64,000 bases of DNA, taken from assembly GCA_030653035.1 (NCBI GenBank), contig JAUSAB010000048.1, forward strand, positions 16,686 to 80,685, given 5' to 3'. Within the stretch, counting starts at the first letter, position 1. The number at the start of each line of letters is the position of its first letter. The stretch is from Desulfocapsaceae bacterium (GTDB lineage Bacteria > Desulfobacterota > Desulfobulbia > Desulfobulbales > Desulfocapsaceae). Below, piece after piece: positions 1-10,275 of the stretch. The notes under the pieces are model-generated. The model searched no databases. It was not told where the DNA came from and saw only the letters and a program-made list of their open reading frames with translations. The position numbers and the translations under genes are program-made.

Positions 1-998
1 TTCACCTTCTGCTGTACCGTGCCTTCCTCATTGCGATGATCCTTTTGCATCAGATAGACAAGATTGTCGAAGATCGGCTGCATCCACAGCGACAGCTTTT
101 CATCTTTGGTTCCCGGCAGATAGCCGATATCCTTGCCCATAGGGATAATGGGCCGTGAGACCAGCAGTTTCTCATACCCTTGCTGATGGAGGACACATTC
201 CAGACCGGCGGCCAAGGCCAGTAAGGTCTTGCCGGTGCCGGCCTGACCGATAAGCGTGACCAGACTGATCTTGGGATCCATGAGCAACTCAAGGGCCATC
301 CGTTGCTCTTTGGAACGCGAGTGAACGTTCCAGGCGCTCTCAAAACTGGCATTGAGATGGATCAGGCTGTTTGGCCCCACCGCCCGCCCCATTCCTGAGT
401 GTTTGGGGTTAGCGGCATCCTGCAACAGGACAAACTCGTTGAGCAGAAAATCAAACCCTTCTGTCTCCAGACTCTTCCCTTCATGAAAACGATCCACCAT
501 CTCAGTTGCAACCTGGATCTCTCGCCAGCCCGTGTAAAGTTCATCAAAATTACACTTCTGCTTCTCAAAATCCATCACATCAATGCCGAGGGCATCGGCC
601 TTCAGCCGGGCATTGATATCCTTAGAGACAAAAATAACCTTTTTCCCTTCCAGGTGCAGGGCATTGGCCACAGCCAGAATCCGGTTATCGGGCACAGACA
701 TATCAATACAGATCCCCGGCATTTCCTTGTGCTCGACAATAATCTGCAGAATGCCACTGTTTTTCATGGTCACCCCATCCTTCAGCGAGCCCTGAGACCG
801 AAGCTGATCAATCTGCCTGATGACATGGCGGGCGCTGCGCCCCAATTCATCGTTATGGCGCTTGAAATTGTCCAGTTCCTCGATAACCGTCATCGGCAGG
901 ATCACATAATTATCATCAAAAGAGGTGAGGGATTCGGCGTTGTGAAGCAGCACATTGGTATCAAGAACAAAATATTTGCGGACGCCCATTGCATTCAT
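1..998 (-). CDS. PIN domain - PhoH family ATPase (3' end outside window)
   Basis: The gene runs off the left edge, so only about the first 330 residues are visible. The N-terminus is a PIN nuclease-like domain (VLDTNVLLH near residue 10, later acidic residues in IEELDNFK and SVPDNRILA). It is followed by a PhoH-type P-loop ATPase with Walker A GQAGTGKT near residue 253. This PIN-PhoH fusion is known from the YlaK/PhoH2 group, where RNA unwinding and cleavage have been described for some members; the substrate here is unknown. The start overlaps the stop of the upstream peptidase gene (ATGA), so the two are translationally coupled. An alternative ATG lies three codons further in, at 989. The frame is clear throughout. 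Confidence 0.88.
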   Translation of the reverse strand, partial: MNAMGVRKYFVLDTNVLLHNAESLTSFDDNYVILPMTVIEELDNFKRHNDELGRSARHVIRQIDQLRSQGSLKDGVTMKNSGILQIIVEHKEMPGICIDMSVPDNRILAVANALHLEGKKVIFVSKDINARLKADALGIDVMDFEKQKCNFDELYTGWREIQVATEMVDRFHEGKSLETEGFDFLLNEFVLLQDAANPKHSGMGRAVGPNSLIHLNASFESAWNVHSRSKEQRMALELLMDPKISLVTLIGQAGTGKTLLALAAGLECVLHQQGYEKLLVSRPIIPMGKDIGYLPGTKDEKLSLWMQPIFDNLVYLMQKDHRNEEGTVQQKV

Positions 999-2095
999 AG
1001 ATCAAGCCAGGTTGAGTTTTTATTGAACAGTTCACAGCCGTCTTCACGGACGACCACCATGTTTTCCAGCCGGACTCCGCCCCATTCCGGGATGTAAATA
1101 CCGGGCTCAACGGTTACCACCATCCCGGTCTGCAATTTCTTTCCATTCCGGGATGAAAGGCGCGGCTCTTCATGGACGGCCAACCCCACGCCATGCCCCA
1201 GGGAATGACCAAAAGCCTGGCCGTACCCGGCAGCAGCGATGATATCGCGCGCTTTTGCATCGACCTTAGCCGCCGCAACTCCCGCCCGGATCGCCGCAAT
1301 AGCCGCACGCTGGGCCCGACGCACCAACCGGTGGATAGCCTGAAAACGTTCATCCGGCTCGCCAATAACAAAGGTCCTGGTCATATCAGAGCAATAACCA
1401 TCAAGAATCAATCCCATATCAATCATCACGGGCTGACCGGTCTCGATAGCTTTCATGCCGGGAACCGCATGCGGCAAGGCGCTGTTGCCGCCCGTTGCAA
1501 CTATCGTGTCAAAGCTCGGAGACTGGGCGCCCATCCGGCGCATGGTGGACTCAATGATAAGGGCAATCTCTCGTTCAGTCTGACCGGGACCAATAGTGCT
1601 GTACACCTCCTCAAAGACCTTTTCATTCAGGTCAACCGAAGCCCGCAGTTTGGCTATCTCATCCTCATCCTTGATTACCCGCAATTTTTCCACCAGATCT
1701 GTCGTCGGGACAAAGCGCACACCTGTCTTTTCGCTCAGTCCGTTCAGCTTTTCGGCAAAAGAATGGAGGGTATAATGGCTTTCAAAACCAAGGGTACGAA
1801 TCCCCAGATCCGGCAGCATCTCCCGCAGTAAGGCCAACAGCCCTTTGGGATAGAGACCGATATGGAGAAAATCGGCCTCAGCCTCGGCCTGCAGTTTGAA
1901 ACGAAAATCAGTCAGCAGCCAGGAATCGCCCTTGGCCGGAATAAGCAACAGCCCGGCAGTCTCACCAATACCGTGATCAAGCGCCGAATAACCGCTCAGA
2001 AACCGCCTGTTCTCCGGCTGACTGACCAACAGGCCATCAAGCTTTTTCCGGCGCAAGACAGCCTGAATCTTGTTTATTCGTTGCTGATAGTCCAT
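995..2095 (-). CDS. Xaa-Pro aminopeptidase-like M24B metallopeptidase
   Basis: This 366-residue protein has the two-domain layout of aminopeptidase P/prolidase: an N-terminal creatinase-like domain (about 1-130) and a C-terminal pita-bread catalytic domain. The five metal ligands of the M24 family can be placed: the aspartates of MIDMGLILDGYCSDMTR, the histidine of GHSLGHGVG, and the glutamates of VTVEPGIY and GVRLENM. It should cleave X-Pro bonds of short peptides in the cytoplasm; no signal peptide is visible. The ATG shares one base with the stop of the upstream gene (TAATG), and its own stop overlaps the PhoH start, so the three genes form one operon. Whether it is an aminopeptidase or a dipeptidase cannot be told from sequence alone. 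Confidence 0.9.
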   Translation of the reverse strand: MDYQQRINKIQAVLRRKKLDGLLVSQPENRRFLSGYSALDHGIGETAGLLLIPAKGDSWLLTDFRFKLQAEAEADFLHIGLYPKGLLALLREMLPDLGIRTLGFESHYTLHSFAEKLNGLSEKTGVRFVPTTDLVEKLRVIKDEDEIAKLRASVDLNEKVFEEVYSTIGPGQTEREIALIIESTMRRMGAQSPSFDTIVATGGNSALPHAVPGMKAIETGQPVMIDMGLILDGYCSDMTRTFVIGEPDERFQAIHRLVRRAQRAAIAAIRAGVAAAKVDAKARDIIAAAGYGQAFGHSLGHGVGLAVHEEPRLSSRNGKKLQTGMVVTVEPGIYIPEWGGVRLENMVVVREDGCELFNKNSTWLDL

Positions 2096-2685
2096 TACAT
2101 AAAACGCTGTAACAACATCTCTTTGCGTTGATCAAGGGCCTGATTGTATTGCTGGTTCAGCTCGGCCTTCATCCTCGTCCACTCCTTCTGAAACATAGGG
2201 TGCATCGCCGGATCCATAGACATCCTGCCCCCGGCAACAGCCCCCGGTTGGCCGCCAAGTTTCTGATCAAGCTGGGCGCGTACAGCGTCTTCCAGCTGCT
2301 TTCTAATCTGCTCTTTATGCTGATTATACTGCTCGAGGATCTGTTTCAACTCGGCGCAAATGGCAATCATATCTCCTGCCGATTGCTCCATCTCCACCAG
2401 ACCCTGCATGGCCCGAAGACCTGTGGCCATCAAGGCCTCATCACGCGGCAGGACGATATTGCGCAGCAGGGCCTGGGCCATGCCCCTGCGTACCGCCATC
2501 TGCTCACTCGCCGCCTGCCCGGCAAGTGCCTGTCCGAGATCATCCAGGGCAAGACCTATATATTCAGCGGCCAGACGCATCCCTGTGCGTTCCGATTCTT
2601 GAGAATCAGGTTGGCCAACCGCACGGGCAGCCATCCGGGCAGCCCGTTCCATAACCATATCCATGGTGCTTTTTATCTCTGCCAT
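2095..2685 (-). CDS. Conserved hypothetical protein, first gene of the PepP-PhoH operon
   Basis: I do not recognise a named family with confidence. The 196-residue product has no signal peptide or membrane segment. It is rich in Ala, Met, Gln and Glu and is probably mainly helical, with a likely coiled-coil stretch around residues 110-145 and a second charged helix at the C-terminus ending in KEMLLQRFM. No cysteine or obvious catalytic motif is seen. Its stop overlaps the peptidase start by one base, which argues that it is a real translated gene of this operon. The ribosome-binding site is weak. It lies divergent to rpsA. Confidence 0.7.
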   Translation of the reverse strand: MAEIKSTMDMVMERAARMAARAVGQPDSQESERTGMRLAAEYIGLALDDLGQALAGQAASEQMAVRRGMAQALLRNIVLPRDEALMATGLRAMQGLVEMEQSAGDMIAICAELKQILEQYNQHKEQIRKQLEDAVRAQLDQKLGGQPGAVAGGRMSMDPAMHPMFQKEWTRMKAELNQQYNQALDQRKEMLLQRFM

Positions 2686-2903
2686 TTTTCAGGATGTTCA
2701 ATTCTTTGAATTATTTCATAAACATGAAGCAAGAAAGAGAAACTACATGGGACAAAAGACGGTCTTTTCCTAACTCTCCTCCTTTCCCTTTTTACTCTTA
2801 CCTATTTACTCCAGAGGAGACTGAACCGTAAAGAAAAAATTGTCCCTCTTGTCAAGTCAATTATTTCTGGACCGTTTTTTCTCTCAACGAAAACAAGAAG
2901 TGC

Positions 2904-2932
2904 TTGTCTTTCCATTTATCTTTTGCTATATA
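2904..2932 (+). promoter_or_regulatory. Putative sigma70 promoter for rpsA
   Basis: In the 379-bp gap between the divergent 2685 gene and rpsA there is TTGTCT (2904-2909), a 17-bp spacer, and TATATA (2927-2932). A transcript would start near 2940 and carry a leader of about 125 nt before the rpsA ATG at 3065. The match is good by eye, but AT-rich leaders give such matches by chance. Nothing else is evident in the gap. Confidence 0.4.
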
Positions 2933-3064
2933 GTGCTCTTTCTCTCAAAAAAGATACAAGGTTCGTTCCTTTATTTTTTAGAGATTACAGGCATCGTTTC
3001 CACAACAAACGATAAAGATCAACCCTTACAACCTGGCCCCTACAGGCAGCACGAGCGAAAACCC

Positions 3065-4798
3065 ATGACCGAGGCACTCACACAAACAAACAATGACGAA
3101 GAGTTAAGTTTTGCGGAACTCTTTGAGATGGATGAAAACAGCAGCGTCGTTAACGTTGGCGATGTAACCATGGGCACCATCATCGGCGTCGTCGATGGTT
3201 ATGTCCTTGTTGATGTCGGAGATAAGGCAGAAAGTTATGTTGCCAAATCCGAATTCCAACTGGAGAAAGGTAAAGAAATTCAAATCGGCGACACATTTGA
3301 AGTCTTTATTGAACGTCGTAAAGAAGAAGGCGGCCTCCTTCTGTCACGGGAAAAAGCAATTGCCATAAAGGTTTGGGAAGATATTGCCAAGATTCAGGAA
3401 GAGGGCGGCACTATTGAAGGCAAGATCGAGAGCAGGGTCAAGGGCGGCATGTCTGTTAATGTCGGCGTCCCGGCTTTTCTTCCTTATTCGCAGATTGATC
3501 TGCGTCCGGTCAAAGACCTGGATGCGCTCATTGGTGAGACCTTTTCTTTCAAGGTGCTCAAGTTTAACCGTAAACGTAATAACGTGGTTATCTCCCGTCG
3601 CGCCATTCTTGAGGATGACCGCAACAAACTGCGCGAGAAGATGCGTTCCATCCTGCAGGAAGGACAGATCATCAAAGGCGCCATCACCAATATCACCGAC
3701 TATGGTCTCTTTATCGACATGGGCGGCATGGATGGTCTCTGCCATATCACCGATCTCTCCTGGGGACGGGTTTCTCATCCGGCAAAACTGTACAAAGTCG
3801 GCGAGGAACTGGAGGTCAAGGTTCTCAAATACGACAAAGAGAATGATCGCGTCTCCCTCGGTGTTAAACAACTGAAAGAAGATCCATGGGCAACCGTTAC
3901 TACCCGTTACCCTATTGGCGAAAAGACAATGGGCAAAGTTGTCTCCATCACTGATTATGGGGTCTTTATTGAACTTGAAGAAGGTGTTGAAGGCTTGATC
4001 CATGTCTCTGAAATGACCTGGTCCAAGAAACCCCGTCATCCATCCAAGATCGTTGCCGTAGGTGATGAAGTTGAGGTCATGGTTCTCAATATCGAGCCAG
4101 AGACCAAACGAATCTCTCTTGGCATGAAACAATTGCAGCCCAATCCTTGGGATCTGGTCACAGACTCATATCCGGTCGGCGCCATTATCGAAGGAAAAGT
4201 TAAGAATATCACCGACTTTGGTGTTTTCATCGGCATTGAAGACGGAATTGACGGACTGATTCATGTCTCCGATCTCTCTTGGACTGAGCGAATCAAGCAT
4301 CCTTCCGAAAAATATGTCAAAGGCCAGACCATCCAGGCAGTTGTCCTGAAGATTGACAAGGAAAACGAGCGTTTCTCCCTCGGCATCAAACAGCTTGAGC
4401 CCGATCCATGGCAGGCTGCCTACAATAAATATCCATCCGGCACCATCATCGAAGGCACCATCACCAACGTCACTGACTTTGGTGTATTCGTACAGTTGGA
4501 AGAGGGGATTGAAGGACTGGTACATGTCTCCGAGATCAGCAAAGAAAAAATCAAGACCCCGGTTGGCGTCTATCAGGTTGGTGATACCCTGAAGGCAATT
4601 GTCATTAATGTATCGGCAAAAGACCGGAAAATTGGCCTCTCCATCAAAACCCTGGAAGGCGATAGTGAGGAGCCAGCCGAGGCCGGCCAAACAGCCTCCA
4701 AGAAAGAAGACTCTGCTTCTGCAGCAGCTGTTGCCGCTCCTGCCACCTTAGGCGACCTCATGAAGGCCGCCGCCAGTGGACAGACCGAAGAAAATTAG
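3065..4798 (+). CDS. rpsA: 30S ribosomal protein S1
   Basis: The protein binds mRNA and delivers it to the 30S subunit. I start it at ATG 3065 (MTEALTQTNND), which gives 577 residues, the usual size for long-form S1. The longer open frame back to 2840 runs through the leader and lacks S1 similarity. Six S1/OB repeats follow one another; the later ones repeat the phrases ITDYGLFI, ITDYGVFIE, ITDFGVFIG and VTDFGVFVQ with an intervening GLIHVS-type motif. The C-terminal 45 residues are Ala/Glu-rich and probably disordered. There is no strong Shine-Dalgarno sequence, as is common for rpsA. A strong terminator follows, then an HU/IHF-type gene, the same order as rpsA-ihfB in enterobacteria. Confidence 0.97.
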   Translation: MTEALTQTNNDEELSFAELFEMDENSSVVNVGDVTMGTIIGVVDGYVLVDVGDKAESYVAKSEFQLEKGKEIQIGDTFEVFIERRKEEGGLLLSREKAIAIKVWEDIAKIQEEGGTIEGKIESRVKGGMSVNVGVPAFLPYSQIDLRPVKDLDALIGETFSFKVLKFNRKRNNVVISRRAILEDDRNKLREKMRSILQEGQIIKGAITNITDYGLFIDMGGMDGLCHITDLSWGRVSHPAKLYKVGEELEVKVLKYDKENDRVSLGVKQLKEDPWATVTTRYPIGEKTMGKVVSITDYGVFIELEEGVEGLIHVSEMTWSKKPRHPSKIVAVGDEVEVMVLNIEPETKRISLGMKQLQPNPWDLVTDSYPVGAIIEGKVKNITDFGVFIGIEDGIDGLIHVSDLSWTERIKHPSEKYVKGQTIQAVVLKIDKENERFSLGIKQLEPDPWQAAYNKYPSGTIIEGTITNVTDFGVFVQLEEGIEGLVHVSEISKEKIKTPVGVYQVGDTLKAIVINVSAKDRKIGLSIKTLEGDSEEPAEAGQTASKKEDSASAAAVAAPATLGDLMKAAASGQTEEN

Positions 4799-4860
4799 GC
4801 AACTTCTCCACAGCCGACAAGTCGAGAGAAAACGACCTGCCTAAGCTTGCCTGAGCACAT

Positions 4861-4911
4861 AAAAGGTTGTTTCGCCTTGAAAAATTCATCATGGCGAAAC
4901 AACCTTTTTTT
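4861..4911 (+). terminator. Rho-independent terminator after rpsA
   Basis: A near-perfect hairpin has the arms AAGGTTGTTTCGCC (ending 4876) and GGCGAAACAACCTT (from 4893). The loop is 16 nt, and the distal arm runs directly into a T tract at 4904-4911. It sits 60 bp after the rpsA stop and 34 bp before the HU-like gene. The strand is clear because the T tract follows on the plus strand. Confidence 0.88.
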
Positions 4912-4944
4912 ATAATTATCATTTTAAATGAAAGAAGATTGAAC

Positions 4945-5223
4945 ATGTTAAAAAAGGAACTTATCGATCAGGTCAGCATGGATCTCTCTCTCCCTAAACG
5001 GGATGTGACCGCAGCCCTTGACATCATGCTAACGACAATGAGGAACGCCTTAACGGAAAAAAGAAGAATAGAACTTCGAGGTTTTGGAAGTTTTTCCCTC
5101 CGAAAACGCAAGGCACGAACCACGAAAAATCCAAAAACCGGCGCCATAATGGATATTCCAGAAAGAAAGACCATCCACTTTACCATGAGCAGATCCCTGA
5201 AAGCTCCCTTGATAAAAGAATAA
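4945..5223 (+). CDS. HU/IHF family DNA-binding protein
   Basis: This 92-residue nucleoid protein starts at ATG 4945 (MLKKELIDQV). The longer frame from 4867 would translate the terminator hairpin and is rejected. The fold signature is complete: an N-terminal helix pair, IELRGFGSFSLRKRKAR, then the DNA-binding arm with NPKTG, and the closing segment IHFTMSRSLK. IHF-like proteins carry similar arms; HU versus IHF-beta cannot be settled here, although its place right after rpsA recalls ihfB. It bends DNA and would help organise the chromosome. A short AAAGAAG precedes the start. Confidence 0.92.
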   Translation: MLKKELIDQVSMDLSLPKRDVTAALDIMLTTMRNALTEKRRIELRGFGSFSLRKRKARTTKNPKTGAIMDIPERKTIHFTMSRSLKAPLIKE

Positions 5224-5327
5224 AGACAGAGGTTATTGCAGATAAACACACCTGCGCAAGATTCCGAAACACCATCGCAGGTCATTGCGAATACAGACAG
5301 GTCAAATGGCCTAATACCACTCACGGC

Positions 5328-5363
5328 GTGGACACCCAAAAAAAGTATTCTGGGAGTGTCCAC
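5328..5363. terminator. Hairpin between convergent genes
   Basis: GTGGACAC (5328-5335) and GTGTCCAC (5356-5363) are exact inverted copies around a 20-nt AT-rich loop. The hairpin lies between the HU-like gene (plus) and the TsaC-like gene (minus), which converge. There is no proper T tract, so termination is only likely from its position. Confidence 0.35.
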
Positions 5364-5398
5364 CTCTTGACCTCTCTTCTTTCCGGTTTACAGCATAC

Positions 5399-6013
5399 TC
5401 ATCTCAGAAATGGGGCAATATCGCCCTTCCCTTCACGCAATATCTCAGGATGATCTCCGGTCAGATCGATAAGCGAGGATGGATCGGGATAGACCGGCCC
5501 ACCATCGATAATGATCTCGACCCTGTTCCCAAGAAGCATCTCGATTTCATAGGCCTCAGTCGGGACAGGATGTTCACTTTCCACCGGGATACTGGTGTTG
5601 ACAAGAGGATTGCCAAGAGTTTCCAGCAGCAACAGGCAGATAGGATTGGCTGGAACCCGGATACCAACGGTTTTCTGCTTTGTCGCCATGATTTTAGGAA
5701 CAAGCTTGGTTCCGGGCAGGACGAAGGTATAGGCCCCCGGCAGATTTTTTTTCATCAACCGATAAGCCGTATTTGACACATGGGCATATTCGCTGATATT
5801 GGTCAGACTGGAACACATAAAAGAAAACGGCTTGCCCTCCGGTCTTCTTTTGATCTGCATCAATCGCTTAATCGCCTTTTGATGAAACAGATCGCAACCT
5901 ACACCATAACCGGTATCCGTTGGATAACAGATAATCGCCCCGGCTTGCAGATGCTCAACAACCTGCTGAATCAGGCGCAGTTGAGGATTATCGGGATTAA
6001 TATTTATAAGCAT
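5399..6013 (-). CDS. Sua5/YciO/YrdC (TsaC-type) protein, threonylcarbamoyl-AMP synthase family
   Basis: The 204 residues make a single YrdC domain with no C-terminal Sua5 extension. Family signatures visible are the N-terminal ICYPTDTGYGVGCD, the KRRPEGKPFSFMC basic strand, and LPGAYTFVLPGT, followed by GIRVP and the late P-L-V-N-T-S segment. TsaC proteins make threonylcarbamoyl-AMP from Thr, bicarbonate and ATP for the t6A37 modification of ANN-decoding tRNAs. The YciO paralogue has a different or weaker activity, and the two are hard to separate by eye. The gene is alone, divergent from guaB. Confidence 0.88.
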   Translation of the reverse strand: MLININPDNPQLRLIQQVVEHLQAGAIICYPTDTGYGVGCDLFHQKAIKRLMQIKRRPEGKPFSFMCSSLTNISEYAHVSNTAYRLMKKNLPGAYTFVLPGTKLVPKIMATKQKTVGIRVPANPICLLLLETLGNPLVNTSIPVESEHPVPTEAYEIEMLLGNRVEIIIDGGPVYPDPSSLIDLTGDHPEILREGKGDIAPFLR

Positions 6014-6223
6014 GAATTCCTTTTTCCTCTTTCTGTAAAGACATCACCAGACAAAAATGGATTAGTCCCGAAAAAGGTTTAAGCTTTTATCTTGAAATGC
6101 TACACTGTTCAGGAGACAGGTTACTTTTTAATAAATATCTCTCCTGTCCCATCATTCCCCTATATTTAACACTGAAAACTATAAACTGAAAACTCTTAAA
6201 TTCAATACATTCTCTTCATTTGA

Positions 6224-7708
<1,485 letters not shown>

Positions 7709-7785
7709 TCTGGAAACAGACTCAATCAGCCGCTTCGGGCTGGAAGCACTTAACTTTCAATTTTAACTTTTAATCTTCTCTTATC

Positions 7786-9324
7786 ATGAAAAAAATCCTC
7801 ATCCTTGATTTTGGTTCCCAGACCACCCAGCTCATTGCCCGGCGTATCCGCGAACAGAAGGTGTACTGCGAGATCCACCCTTATTCGACCCCCCTTGCAA
7901 AAATCAAAGAGCTGGCGCCGGCAGGCATTGTCCTCTCTGGTGGACCAGCCTCAGTCTATGACCTCGATGCCCCCTTATCCGACCCCGCAATTTTTGAGCT
8001 GGGCCTCCCCGTTCTGGGCATCTGCTACGGGGCCCAGCTCATGATCCAGCAACTGGGTGGCAAGGTTGAAAAGGCGGAAAAACGGGAATTTGGCAAGGCA
8101 GACCTTGCCATCCAGTTTACCGGCGGCCTCTTTGCCGGGCTGGAAACTAGCCCCGTACATCATCAGGTATGGATGAGCCATGGTGACCGGGTGGAGATAG
8201 CGCCGGAGGGATTTGAGACCACAGCCACCAGCAGTCATTCTCCCTTTGCTGCCCTCCGACATAAAAAGAAACCTTTTGTTGCCGTCCAGTTCCATCCTGA
8301 GGTCGCCCATACCCTGATCGGCACCGATATCCTGCGCAACTTCATCTTTGGTCTCTGCGACTGCCAGCCGGACTGGACCATGCACTCCTTTATCGAATCG
8401 ACAGTCCAGGCAATCCGCAACAAAGTAGGCACCAACAAGGTCATCTGCGCCCTCTCCGGCGGCGTTGATTCCTCGGTCACCGCCGCCCTGATCCATCGCG
8501 CCATCGGCGACCAACTGACCTGTATCTATGTCAATAACGGCCTGATGCGCATCGGTGAAACCGAGTCCATCCTCCGTTTTTTCAAAGAAAAAACCAAACT
8601 CAAGCTCATTGATGTCGAGGCCACCGATTTCTTCCTTGGCGAGCTGGCAGGTGTTGTTGACCCGGAAATCAAACGCAAACGCATTGGTCTGGGCTTTATC
8701 CAGATATTTGAAGAAGAGGCGCGAAAACTGGGCGAGGTTAACTATCTGGCCCAAGGCACACTCTATCCGGATGTGATCGAATCGGTCTCCTTTCGCGGCG
8801 AGGCCCCGATCAAATCCCATCACAATGTCGGCGGCCTGCCCGAGATCATGAAAATGGAGCTGATCGAACCTCTGCGCGAGCTCTTTAAAGACGAGGTGCG
8901 CGAGCTGGGCCTGGAACTGGGACTGCCGGAAGAGGCTATCTATCGCCAACCCTTTCCCGGGCCGGGACTGGGCATCCGCATCATGGGCGAGGTCAATCTC
9001 GCGCGGCTGGAGATCCTGCGCCAGGCTGATGTTATTGTCCTTGAAGAGATGAAAAAAAGCGGCTGGTACCGCAAGGTCTGGCAGTCATTTGCTGTGCTCC
9101 TCCCCATTCAGACCGTCGGAGTCATGGGCGATGGCCGCACCTACGAAAATGTCATTGCCCTGCGGGCCGTGGACTCCAAGGACGCCATGACCGCCGACTG
9201 GTCAAAGCTGCCCTATGAACTGCTGGGGGCTATCTCCAGCCGGATCATCAATGAAGTACGCGGCGTCAACCGGGTGGTCTTTGATATCTCCTCTAAGCCG
9301 CCAGCCACCATTGAGTGGGAGTAA
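7786..9324 (+). CDS. guaA: GMP synthase (glutamine-hydrolysing)
   Basis: The 512-residue enzyme converts XMP to GMP with ATP and glutamine. It has an N-terminal class I glutamine amidotransferase domain with the nucleophile in GICYGAQ (about Cys80) and the His/Glu pair in QFHPEVAH. An ATP-pyrophosphatase domain follows, with P-loop SGGVDSS near residue 224, and then the C-terminal dimerisation domain ending [14 protein letters not shown], the usual GuaA terminus. Length and motifs are complete. It follows guaB closely on the same strand. A block of inverted repeats lies just downstream. Confidence 0.97.
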   Translation: MKKILILDFGSQTTQLIARRIREQKVYCEIHPYSTPLAKIKELAPAGIVLSGGPASVYDLDAPLSDPAIFELGLPVLGICYGAQLMIQQLGGKVEKAEKREFGKADLAIQFTGGLFAGLETSPVHHQVWMSHGDRVEIAPEGFETTATSSHSPFAALRHKKKPFVAVQFHPEVAHTLIGTDILRNFIFGLCDCQPDWTMHSFIESTVQAIRNKVGTNKVICALSGGVDSSVTAALIHRAIGDQLTCIYVNNGLMRIGETESILRFFKEKTKLKLIDVEATDFFLGELAGVVDPEIKRKRIGLGFIQIFEEEARKLGEVNYLAQGTLYPDVIESVSFRGEAPIKSHHNVGGLPEIMKMELIEPLRELFKDEVRELGLELGLPEEAIYRQPFPGPGLGIRIMGEVNLARLEILRQADVIVLEEMKKSGWYRKVWQSFAVLLPIQTVGVMGDGRTYENVIALRAVDSKDAMTADWSKLPYELLGAISSRIINEVRGVNRVVFDISSKPPATIEWE

Positions 9325-9330
9325 ATTAAG

Positions 9331-9432
9331 AAGGCTGAAGACCGAAGGGCGTCAGGCTGAAGCCGGACTGGAAGGCTGAAGGGAAAACAATAACGTGCTC
9401 AAATCCTTCCTTCAGCCTTCAGTCTTCAGCCT
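9331..9432. repeat. GGCTGAAG-type inverted repeat block after guaA
   Basis: Several copies of AGGCTGAAG (9333, 9351, 9372) face CTTCAGCCTTCAG and TCTTCAGCCTC (about 9412-9432), so the block can fold into a long hairpin. It may end guaA transcription. Similar CTTCAGCC / GGCTGAAG words recur in other gaps (18067-18170, 36560-36700, 40690, 51595 and 51785). Confidence 0.55.
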
Positions 9433-9480
9433 CTTTCCACCCTCCACCTACCTAAACCCGACAAAAGGACGACCTGAAAA

Positions 9481-10251
9481 ATGCTGAAGACGGGAATCTA
9501 TGTCGATGCCGAGAATATCCGCCTGTGCGGCGGATACGGCATGCGCTACGACATTCTGGTTGATCTGGCCAACCTGGGAAAATCCGTCCTTTTGCGGGCC
9601 AACTCCTATCTGGCCGAAGATCGGGCCCGCACCAAGGATGACCATGAATACCGCCAGAAACTGTATCGGTACCATGACATCCTGCGCCAATGCGGCTTCA
9701 AGGTCATCAAAAAATATGTGCAGCATTATGTCGATGACGAAGGGATCCTCACTACCAAGGCCAACGCCGATATGGATCTGGCAATTGACGCCCTGCTCCA
9801 GGCCCGCAATCTCGATCGCGTCATCCTGCTCACCGGCGACGGCGATTTCGTCCGATTGGTGGTCGCCCTCCAGAACATGGGATGCCGGGTTGAAGTCATT
9901 GCCTTCAACAATGTCAGCAATCAATTAAAGGAGATTGCCGATTCCTACCTTTCAGGATTTCTTGTTCCCGGGCTCCTCCCCATCCAGGCCGGCCATAATG
10001 AAAACTGGCAGCGCGGAGTTGCGGTCAATTATAATCCGGACCGAGGTTTTGGTTTCATGCGTTACTACACACTGAAACCGGAAGGACTGGTGGCCGAGAC
10101 GATTTTTTTTCACTGCTCTAAATCCAATGTCGTGAACGACACCCTTTTTCTTGACCCTACCAGTATCTTTGAATTCCGCATCGTCATCAACACCGACAAC
10201 AACCGCACCGAGGCCTGGGATATCCGTTCCCTCGACGAGCCTTTGGCCTGA
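9481..10251 (+). CDS. NYN (LabA/DUF88-type) domain protein with cold-shock-like C-terminus
   Basis: Residues 1-160 form a NYN/PIN-like nuclease domain. The acidic positions expected for metal binding are visible in IYVDAENIR (D8), the NADMDLAIDAL segment and LLTGDGDFVRLV. Residues about 175-245 resemble a cold-shock/S1-type OB fold (RGVAVNYNPDRGFGFMRY, then IFFHCSK), with aromatic RNP1-like and RNP2-like positions. The combination suggests an RNA-binding ribonuclease, but the substrate is unknown. No signal peptide is seen. The gene ends 24 bp before the HerA-like ATPase gene on the same strand, so the two are probably cotranscribed. Confidence 0.82.
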   Translation: MLKTGIYVDAENIRLCGGYGMRYDILVDLANLGKSVLLRANSYLAEDRARTKDDHEYRQKLYRYHDILRQCGFKVIKKYVQHYVDDEGILTTKANADMDLAIDALLQARNLDRVILLTGDGDFVRLVVALQNMGCRVEVIAFNNVSNQLKEIADSYLSGFLVPGLLPIQAGHNENWQRGVAVNYNPDRGFGFMRYYTLKPEGLVAETIFFHCSKSNVVNDTLFLDPTSIFEFRIVINTDNNRTEAWDIRSLDEPLA

Positions 10252-10275
10252 CGAAACTTACAAGAGGCGTAATAA

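Noticed and set aside
3344..4132. 262-codon frame opposite rpsA
   Set aside because: It is a shadow of the S1 repeats on the other strand; it has no ribosome-binding site and no family features.
7975..8949. 324-codon frame opposite guaA
   Set aside because: Opposite-strand shadow of a highly conserved gene, with no independent support.
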